A program made the translations under genes and the position numbers. Of a stretch of DNA of 64,000 nucleotides, positions 44,197-52,000 are shown one piece after another. Position 1 is the first letter of the stretch, and every line of letters starts with the position of its first letter. Source of the DNA: CAYOHP01 sp964403795 [NCBI: uncultured bacterium] (GTDB lineage: Bacteria; Muiribacteriota; UBA6191; CAZXTJ01); the NCBI GenBank assembly GCA_964403795.1, contig CAYOHP010000006.1, positions 1-64,000 of the forward strand. Direction: 5' to 3'. The notes under the pieces were generated by a model. That model searched no databases. It saw only the letters and a list, made by a program, of their open reading frames with translations, and had not been told where the DNA came from.

Positions 44197-45560
44197 GCCC
44201 GTCGCTGCGCAGCCCTACGAGAGTGCTCTCCCGGTGGTCGCTCCGGATCTTCTCCTTCTTCTGCCTGCTGGTCCTGGCCGGTTTCTCTGCGGGGCTCGTC
44301 CTGATCCCATGGCAACAGTCGGTGGTCGGTCGGGGTCGGGTCATCGTCCTGTCGCCCATGCAGCGACCCCAGAACATCGAGGCCCCCATCAAGGCGAGGC
44401 TCGAGCGATGGCACGTCCAGGAGGGCCAGGAAGTCGAAGAGGGCCAGTTGGTCGCCGAGCTCGCCGAGGTCGACGTCAAGTACCTCGACGAGGAGCAGGT
44501 CGAGCGCCTGATCCGACAGCGCCAGGCCCAGGTCGACACCATCGAGGCGGGAAGGGCCCGGATCGATGCCCTGGGCGCCCAGATCCGGGCCCTCGAGTCC
44601 TACGCCGATGCCACCCTGGTGGCTGCCGACCAGAAGATCCGCCAGGCCGAGGAGAAGGTGCGGGCCGAGGAGGAGGCCCGCCGGGCGGCAGCCCAGAACC
44701 GGGAAACGGTACGCCTCAACCAGGATCGCCTGGTGAAGCTCCACCAGCAGGGACTTCGCTCCCGTCGGGATCTCGAGCTGGGGGAACTCGCCATGGTCAA
44801 GGCCGAGACCGACCTCGCCAAGGCGGAGGCCGCCGTCACGGTGGCGGGCCAGGCCCTCAGGATCGAGGGTCTCGAACGCGAGAAGGCCCGCCTGGATCTC
44901 GACGGCAAGCTCGCCGCCACCCGGGTCTACCTGGCGGAGGCCAGCGAGAAGCTGGCCAAGGCCAGGAGCGAGATCGAGAAGCTGGACATCGAGATCGCCA
45001 ACCAGGAGGCCAGGATCGCCCAACGCCGGATCCGCTCCCCTTCCCGGGGACGGGTGGTGCGTCTCCTGAAGGCCGGGGCCGGAGAGACCATCAAGGAAGG
45101 GGACGTCCTGGCGGTCCTGGCACCCGACACCTCGGATCGGGCCGTCGAACTCCACCTCTCGGGACACGACGCTCCCCTGGTGACACCCGGACGCCACGTG
45201 CGCCTCCAGTTCGCCGGCTGGCCGGCGCTCCAGTTCTCGGGCTGGCCCTCGGTCGCGGTGGGGACCTTCGGAGGTCGGGTGGCCGTCGTCGATGCCATCG
45301 ACGACGGGCGTGGTCGCTTCCGGGTCCTGGTGGTACCCGATCCGGATCCAGCCGGCTTGCCGGTTGCCGGGTCGGCCGGGGGCAGACCCGAGGCATGGCC
45401 GGATCCCGTCTACCTCCGACCGGGAACCGAGGTCTCGGGCTGGGTCCTCCTGGAGGAGGTCTCGCTCGGCTTCGAACTCTGGCGCCAGTTCAACGGCTTC
45501 TCCCCGGCGCTCTCGACGCCGCCCGGGGCGACGGAGAGCGGGAAGGGGAAGTCCGGATGA
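44193..45560 (+). CDS. HlyD-type membrane fusion protein
   Basis: 455 residues with one N-terminal membrane helix (about 18-38), a beta-barrel/lipoyl part (RGRVIVLSPMQRPQNIEAP, VQEGQEVEEGQLVAEL), a long alpha-hairpin coiled coil (about 95-285), the returning lipoyl half (RIRSPSRGRVVRL, EGDVLAVLAP) and a beta C-terminal domain. This is the periplasmic adaptor that joins the ABC pump to the outer-membrane channel. It overlaps both neighbours by ATGA. Confidence 0.92.
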   Translation: MSPSLRSPTRVLSRWSLRIFSFFCLLVLAGFSAGLVLIPWQQSVVGRGRVIVLSPMQRPQNIEAPIKARLERWHVQEGQEVEEGQLVAELAEVDVKYLDEEQVERLIRQRQAQVDTIEAGRARIDALGAQIRALESYADATLVAADQKIRQAEEKVRAEEEARRAAAQNRETVRLNQDRLVKLHQQGLRSRRDLELGELAMVKAETDLAKAEAAVTVAGQALRIEGLEREKARLDLDGKLAATRVYLAEASEKLAKARSEIEKLDIEIANQEARIAQRRIRSPSRGRVVRLLKAGAGETIKEGDVLAVLAPDTSDRAVELHLSGHDAPLVTPGRHVRLQFAGWPALQFSGWPSVAVGTFGGRVAVVDAIDDGRGRFRVLVVPDPDPAGLPVAGSAGGRPEAWPDPVYLRPGTEVSGWVLLEEVSLGFELWRQFNGFSPALSTPPGATESGKGKSG

Positions 45561-46984
45561 GGCGTGGTCGATGGCCCCGGATCGGGATCATGGCTTTCGG
45601 TCTGGCCGCTTCCGCCCTGGCGGAGGTTCCCGACCGTCCCGCGCTCGGGCTCGAGACGGTGCTCGCCAGGACCGACGCCTACTTTCCCAAGGCGCTTGCC
45701 GCGGATCTCGAGCGCCAGATCGCGGTGGGGAAGCTGATCGAGAAGCAAGGCGCCTTCGACCCCACCCTCACTCTCAAGGGGGAGGAGCTCCGTTATCTCG
45801 ACGCCACCGGCGACGTCGCCAAGGAGAAGGGCCAGGTCGCCTTCGAGGTACCCAGCCGATCGGGGATCACCTGGTTCGGCGGGGCTCGCATCAGCGAGGC
45901 GAGGATCGTCGGCAAGGCAGGCACCAAGGACTTCGAGAGGACCTTCCTGGGACTGAAGGTTCCGCTGCTGCGGGATGCCCGGATCAACGCCAAGCTGGCA
46001 GCCGAGCGCCAGGCCTCGATCGGGGTCGAGATCGCCAGGGCCGAACGCGACCGGATCCGGCTGGAACTCCTGCGGAAGGCCGGGGAGGCCTACTGGAAGT
46101 GGATCGCGGCCGCCCGCTCGCGGGAGGTCGCGGTCGAGATGGTCGATCTCGCCCTCCGGCGCGCCGAGGCACTCACCGAGGTCGCCGCCCGGGGCGACAT
46201 TCCCGAACTGGTCGCGGTCGAGGCCGAGATCGAGGTGCAGAGGCGACGGGAGGCGCTCTCGAAGGCGATCCAGGCCCTGGACAAGGCCTCCCTGGGTCTC
46301 TCCCTCTACCTCTGGACCCCGGAGGGCGAACCGGAGGACCCACCGCCGCCGGACCGGATCCCGGCCTCGCTCCCGCCCCCCACGGCCCTGACGCCCGGGG
46401 AGGTCCTGCAGGCCGAGGAGACGGCCAGGGCCCGGCGACCCGAGTTCGCGCTCCTCGAGGGACATCGTCGGACCGCCGACATCGAACGGGCGCTGGCCGA
46501 GAACGACGGCAGCGTCGGCCTGGAACTCTTCCTCAATCCCGGACGCGAGTCCGAGGCCGACGTCTTCGAGCCGCTCGAACGACGTCTGAGAGCCGGTTTC
46601 AAGCTCACCGTGCCGCTCCGCCGGCGCGGCCCCCGGGGGCGGGGCCTGTCGGCTACCGGCAAGCTCGAGAAGCTCGAACTCGAGACCCGGCTCCTCCGCC
46701 AGCAGCTGAACCTGGACGTGAGGACCGTCGCCAGGGTCATCGCCACGGACCTGGAACGCCTCGAGGCGGCCACCCGCGAAGTCGAGCTGGCCCGGAGGCT
46801 CGAGGCCGGAGAGCGCACCGGGTTCGAGCTGGGGGAAGGAACGCTCTTCCTCGTGAACCAGAGGGAGAGGGCCCGGGCCGAAGCCGAGCGGAAGAAGATC
46901 GAGATCGACCTGGACTACCGGCTGGCGCGGCTCTCCCTGGATGCCATCACGGGGGTCCTGCTGCCTCCGACCGAACCGCAGTAG
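45557..46984 (+). CDS. TolC-like outer-membrane channel
   Basis: 475 residues with a Sec signal peptide (to about ALAE, residue 23). The body shows the two structural repeats of outer-membrane efflux proteins: long helices with Ala/Glu/Arg heptads and LALRRAEALTEVAARGDIPEL in the first half, LARRLEAGERTGFELGEGTLFLVNQRE in the second. It completes the tripartite secretion machine. No lipobox. The third gene of the operon, ATGA overlap. Confidence 0.9.
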   Translation: MRRGRWPRIGIMAFGLAASALAEVPDRPALGLETVLARTDAYFPKALAADLERQIAVGKLIEKQGAFDPTLTLKGEELRYLDATGDVAKEKGQVAFEVPSRSGITWFGGARISEARIVGKAGTKDFERTFLGLKVPLLRDARINAKLAAERQASIGVEIARAERDRIRLELLRKAGEAYWKWIAAARSREVAVEMVDLALRRAEALTEVAARGDIPELVAVEAEIEVQRRREALSKAIQALDKASLGLSLYLWTPEGEPEDPPPPDRIPASLPPPTALTPGEVLQAEETARARRPEFALLEGHRRTADIERALAENDGSVGLELFLNPGRESEADVFEPLERRLRAGFKLTVPLRRRGPRGRGLSATGKLEKLELETRLLRQQLNLDVRTVARVIATDLERLEAATREVELARRLEAGERTGFELGEGTLFLVNQRERARAEAERKKIEIDLDYRLARLSLDAITGVLLPPTEPQ

Positions 46985-47011
46985 CTGCCGGCCGGGGGTG
47001 GAAGATGCCGG

Positions 47012-48118
47012 TTACTTCTTGAACCGGTCCATGTTGGCGGCCTTCCACTTGCCGTAGTCGAACTTGCCGTTGGTGTAGTAGGCCGGATTCGGGGCCTTGG
47101 CTTCCTTGGCCTTGGCCTGGGCCTTGGGCGCTTCCTCGACCACCGGGAGACCGGTGGGTTCGAAGCCCTTCAGGGTCCAGAAGGCCACCGAGCCGTCGGC
47201 CGCGGCGGCGGCCAGGCGCCGGCCGTCCCGGGACAGGGCCAGGCCGTGAAGGGCCGCCCCGGACCGGGTCGGCAGGTGGAAGAGCTCCTCGCCGGTCTCC
47301 ACCGACCAGATGCAGGCGGCGCCGTCGTGGGACACCGTGAAGAACTGCTCGCCGGTGGGCGACAGGCGGACATCCCGGACCCAGCGCTTGCCGGCCCGGA
47401 TGGTCTTCTTCTCCTTGCCGGTGCCCATGTCCCAGAGGCAGACGGTGGTGTCGAGGCAGGCCGAGATGCAGAGGCCGCCGCCGGCATGGAAGTCGACGCC
47501 CACGACCCAGTTGGAATGGGGGCCCTTCAGGGCCTTGCGGGCCTCCTGCCAGGTGGAGGTGTCCCAGACCCGGACCACGCTGTCGGCCCCGCCGGCCCCC
47601 AGCAGCCGCCCGCTGGGCGAGAAGTTCACCGAAGTGAGCGGCATGCCCGGATCGAGGATCTGGAGCTCTTCGCCGTCCTCGGGATCCCGGACCCGGACCC
47701 AGCCCTCGAGGCCCACGGTGACGACCGAGGATCCGTCGGGGGCGAAGACCGCGCCCGTGACCGCATCGAGGTGGGGGGAGGCGACGAACTTGAGTTCGCC
47801 CTTCTCGGGGTCCCAGAAACGGACCTCCCCGCTCTTGTCGCCGCTGACCAGGAGCTTGCCGTCGGGCGAGAAGGCCAGGGCCGCCACCGCCTCGGCGTGG
47901 CCCCTCAGACAGCGGACCTCGACCAGGCGGATCGGGTCCCAGAGGCGGACCGTCCGGTCCTCTCCGCCGGTGGCCACCAGGCGCCCGGTGGGAGAGTAGG
48001 CGATGGAGATCGCCGCTCCGTCGTGGCCGCGGACGGCAGGCAGGGCCTTGGCGGCGAGCGCGGGAGGCGCCGGAGGTGCGGGTGCTGGGCTGGCGGTTGC
48101 AGCGGCGGCTTCGGCCAC
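47012..48118 (-). CDS. WD40-repeat protein (seven-bladed propeller)
   Basis: 368 residues from GTG 48118 (GAGAGG upstream). An Ala/Pro-rich N-terminus is followed by about seven WD40 repeats, for example YSPTGRLVATGGEDRTVRLWD, FSPDGKLLVSGDKSGEVRFWD, enough for one complete propeller. A Lys/Ala linker and a short conserved-looking tail (KFDYGKWKAANMDRFKK) follow. No signal peptide, so it is likely a cytosolic scaffold. Partners are unknown. TACTTT at 48194-48189 is a possible -10. Confidence 0.88.
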   Translation of the reverse strand: MAEAAAATASPAPAPPAPPALAAKALPAVRGHDGAAISIAYSPTGRLVATGGEDRTVRLWDPIRLVEVRCLRGHAEAVAALAFSPDGKLLVSGDKSGEVRFWDPEKGELKFVASPHLDAVTGAVFAPDGSSVVTVGLEGWVRVRDPEDGEELQILDPGMPLTSVNFSPSGRLLGAGGADSVVRVWDTSTWQEARKALKGPHSNWVVGVDFHAGGGLCISACLDTTVCLWDMGTGKEKKTIRAGKRWVRDVRLSPTGEQFFTVSHDGAACIWSVETGEELFHLPTRSGAALHGLALSRDGRRLAAAAADGSVAFWTLKGFEPTGLPVVEEAPKAQAKAKEAKAPNPAYYTNGKFDYGKWKAANMDRFKK

Positions 48119-48226
48119 GGGATCCCTCTCGATGCCGGGGTCACACCCCGATCCGACGGTCCGGCGGGAAGGCCTCGGACCGGCCTGGAAAGTAGCATGG
48201 AGGGCGGTCGGCCTTCACCCTCTCCC

Positions 48227-49051
48227 CTAGAGGAAGTAGTCGGGCGCCAGGTCCTCTTCCCGGGTGCCGGGGGGGAGGTACTCCGAGAAGTCGGTCCGGC
48301 CGCCCTCCCGGAGCACGGCCTCGTCGACCAAGAAGTTCCCGCTCGACTCCCGGCTGGGGCGCACCAGGATGGCGTGGGCCGCGTCCCCCATGATCGCCGG
48401 CAGCCGGCACCTCCGGGTCAGGGCCTCGCCGCCCAGCATGTGGGTGGCGGCGGTGGCGATGGTGGTCCGGGGCCAGAGGCAGTTGAAGGCGACGCCCTGC
48501 TGGCGGAACTCGCCCGCCCAGCCCAGGGTGAGCAGGCTCATCCCGTACTTCGCCAGGGTGTAGGCGGCGTGGGGGGCGAACCAGCGCTCCTCGATGGCGA
48601 GCGGGGGCGAGATGGTGAGCACGTGGGGGTTGGCCGCCTTCAGGAGGTGGGGCAGGCACTTCTGGGTGGTCAGGAAGGTCCCCCGGGCGTTGATCCCGTG
48701 CATCAGGTCGTAGCGCTTCATCTCGGTGGCCAGGGTGCCGGTCAGGCTGATGGCGCTGGCGTTGTTGACCAGGATGTCGATCCCGCCCCAGGTCTCGACG
48801 ACCTTGGCCACCGCCGCCTCGACCTGGTCCTCGAAGCGGATGTCGACCTGGAGCGGGAGGGCCTCGCCACCCGCGGCCCGGATCTCGTCGGCCGCGGTGA
48901 AGATGGTGCCCGGGAGCTTGGGATGCGGTTCGGCGGTCTTGGCGGCCACCACGACCCGCGCCCCGTCCCGGGCCGCCCGGAGTCCGATCGCCAGGCCGAT
49001 GCCGCGACTGGCCCCGCTCAGGAACACGACCTTGCCCGCCAGATCCGCCAT
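48227..49051 (-). CDS. Short-chain dehydrogenase, HSDL2-like
   Basis: 274 residues, ATG 49051 with GGAGG six bases before. Rossmann motif SGASRGIG (12-19), NNAS in the usual place, the active-site YTLAKYG and a serine in TISPPLAI. The PHAAYTLAKYGMSLLTLGWAGEF pattern and TTIATAA are characteristic of the HSDL2 branch of SDRs, whose true substrates are poorly known. It lies 38 bases downstream of the large lipoprotein gene on the same strand. Confidence 0.9.
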   Translation of the reverse strand: MADLAGKVVFLSGASRGIGLAIGLRAARDGARVVVAAKTAEPHPKLPGTIFTAADEIRAAGGEALPLQVDIRFEDQVEAAVAKVVETWGGIDILVNNASAISLTGTLATEMKRYDLMHGINARGTFLTTQKCLPHLLKAANPHVLTISPPLAIEERWFAPHAAYTLAKYGMSLLTLGWAGEFRQQGVAFNCLWPRTTIATAATHMLGGEALTRRCRLPAIMGDAAHAILVRPSRESSGNFLVDEAVLREGGRTDFSEYLPPGTREEDLAPDYFL

Positions 49052-49089
49052 GGGTAGCCTCCGGGGCCCCACGGTACGCCGTCGGCCGG

Positions 49090-52000
49090 CTACGGCTCCA
49101 GCAGGTTCCGGGTCACGAACACGTCGCCGATCAGGTTCCCGTCGAGGGGCACCAGGTTGGAGGCGTCGGACCGGAAGGCGGCGAAGCGGCCATCGGGGCT
49201 GACCGCCACATTGGTCGAGGCGGCGTTGCCCTGGAGGCCGGCGAAACTCACCGAGACCCGGCGGGTCGAGGTGGTCCCGAGCTCGCGGACGAAGACGTCG
49301 TTGGCGAGGTTGGTGTCCGACCCCACCAGATTGGTCGCCGACGACTCGAACACCACGTGGGTCCCGTCCCTGTTGATCTCGGCTTCGATCGAGGCACCGT
49401 TGGCCTGGGCATCGGTGGTATCGGCCAGGCTCACCCGCACCGTGGTCCCGTTCACCCGGTCCCGCACGAACACATCCCGGACTCCGTTGGTATCGCCCGC
49501 CACCAGATTGGTGGCATCCGAGACGAAGGCCACGAACTGCCCGTCCTGGGAGATCGAGGGACTGAGGGATGCGCCGTTGGCCTGGGCCTCGCCGTCGGTG
49601 AGGCTCACCCGCTCGATGGTCCGGAACAGCCGGTCGTAAACGAACACGTCCCGGACCCCGTTGGTGTCCCCGAGGACCAGGTTGGAGGCCAGCGACTGGA
49701 AGGCCACCCAGCGGCCGTCGGCCGAGATCGCCGGGAACGAGCTCACGTTGTTGGCCTGGATCCCGTCGTCGGTGACGCTCACGATCTCGGTGGTCGAGAG
49801 CAGGACGTCCCGGACGAACACGTCCTGGACCCCGTTCAGGTCGGTGGTGACGAGATTCGAAGCCAGCGACTGGAAGGCCACCCAGCGACCGTCGGCGCTC
49901 AGCGAGGGCTCGGTCGAGTCGTCGTTCCCCTGGGTCCCGGCGGTGGCCACGCTGGCCCGGACCGTGGTGCCGTTGTCGTCGTCGCGGACGAAGATGTCGG
50001 TCGAGTTGTTGGTGTCGCCGGCGACCAGGTTGGTGGCGTCCGAGGCGAAGGCCACGAACTGCCCGGTCCAACCGGCCGCGGGCTGGAAGGAGTCGCCGTT
50101 GCCCTCGGCCCCGGCGCCGCTCACGCTGGAGCGGGAGGTGATCCCCTGGAGCCGGTCCCGGGCGAACACGTCCTGGCTCCCGTTGGTGTCGCCGGCGACC
50201 AGGTTGGTGGCGGCCGAGGCGAAGAAGGCCCGTCGTCCGTCCAGCGCCAGGGTGGGCCTCGAGCTCAGGTTGTCGCCCTCGACCCGGTTCGAATCGACGC
50301 TCACCCGATGGGTCGCTTCGGGCACCGGGTTCTCGACCGCGAACGCATCCCTCAGGCCGTTGGTATCCCCGGTGACCAGGTTGGTCCCATCCGAGAAGAA
50401 GACCACCTGGCGCCCGTCGGCCGAGAGGCGCGGCTGGACCGAGGCCCCGTTCGCCTGGATGCCCGTGGCCGAACGGTTCACCCGGGTGGTCTCGCCGGTC
50501 ACCCGGTCATGGACCAGGATGTCCTGGAGCGGACCGTTGCCGTCGACCCCGGGGACGAGGGTGGTGGCGGTGGTCTCGAAGACCACGTAGCGCCCGTCGT
50601 CGGAGACATTGCCCCGGAGGCTGACGGTAGCGGCAGGGGCCTCGGCCCCCGAAGTCGAGCGGTTCACCCGCACCGTCTGGCTCAGGGACCGGTCATGCAG
50701 GAACACGTCGCCGGTGCCGTTGGTGTCGTTGGCGACCAGGTTGGTGGCCGCCGAATCGAAGAGCACGAAGCGGCCGTCCCGGGTGATCCAGGGGCGTCCG
50801 CTGACGCCGTTGGGCTCGGTGGTGGCGCCCGAGTTCACGCTCGAACGGGTGACCGCTCCCGGGGTCAGCTCCTTGACGAAGACGTCGGCGACCCCGTTGG
50901 TGTCGAGGGCGGTGAGCAGGTTGTCCGAGGTGGAGGTGAAGGCCACGAAGCGACCGTCGCCGGAGATCATCGGGTCCTGGGTCACGCTCCCGGTCACGGT
51001 CTGGCTGCCGCCCGCCGAGACATTGGCCCGGACCGTGGTGCCGAGCGCCCGGTCCCGCACGTAGACGTCGTCGGCGGCATTGATGTCGGTGGTGACCAGC
51101 AGGTTGGTGGCCGAGGAGAGGAAGGCCACCAGATTGCCGTCGTCGCTCACGCTGCCGGTGCCGCTGAAGGCGTTGGCCTGCACCGCCGAGGCCCCCAGGC
51201 TGACCCGCTCGGTGATGGCGGTGAGACGGTCGTGGAGGAAGACGTCCCGGGTGGCGTTGGTGTCGCCGGGGACCAGGTTGGTGGCGTCCGAAGCGAAGAC
51301 CACGAAGCGACCGCTGGCGGAGAGGAAGGGCTCGACCGAGTCGCCGCCCAGGCTCTGCACACCGCCGGGTCCCACGCTCACCCGCTCGACCGCCCCGGTG
51401 AGCCGGTCGCGCACGTAGATGTCGGCGAGGCCATTGGTGTCGCCGGCGCCCAGCAGGTCCGAGGTGGTCGAGAAGGCCACCAGCCGCCCATTGGCGGAGT
51501 AGCTCGGCGCCCCCGAGACGGTGCCGGCGGTCGCCTGGGCCCCGCCCGAGACCAGGTTCACCCGTTCCATCGCCGAGGGCAGCGGGTACGCCTCGACCAG
51601 CACCACCACCGAGCCGATCTCCTGGAACCCGTTGCCGTCGCTGGCGGTGTAGGTGAAGACGTCGATCCCCGAGAAACCGGGACTCGGGGTGTAGGTCACG
51701 GTGTCGTCGGGGTTCAGGGCCGAGACCCCGTTCGAGGGGGTAGTGACGCCCACCGTGGTCAGCGGGTCGCCGTCGATGTCCTCGTCGTTGGCCAGGACGT
51801 CGATGTTCACGCCCAGCCCGGCCAGGGTCTCGGCGTAGTCGAGGGTCGCGAACAGCTTGTCGTTCACGGGGGTGACCGAGACGTTCACGGTGGCGGCGGT
51901 CGAGGTGAGCAGCCCGTCGGAGGCGTCGAAGGTGAACGAGTCGAACCCGAAGAAGTTGCGGTTGGGGCGGTAGGTGACGGTCCCGGCCGTGGCGTTGAAC

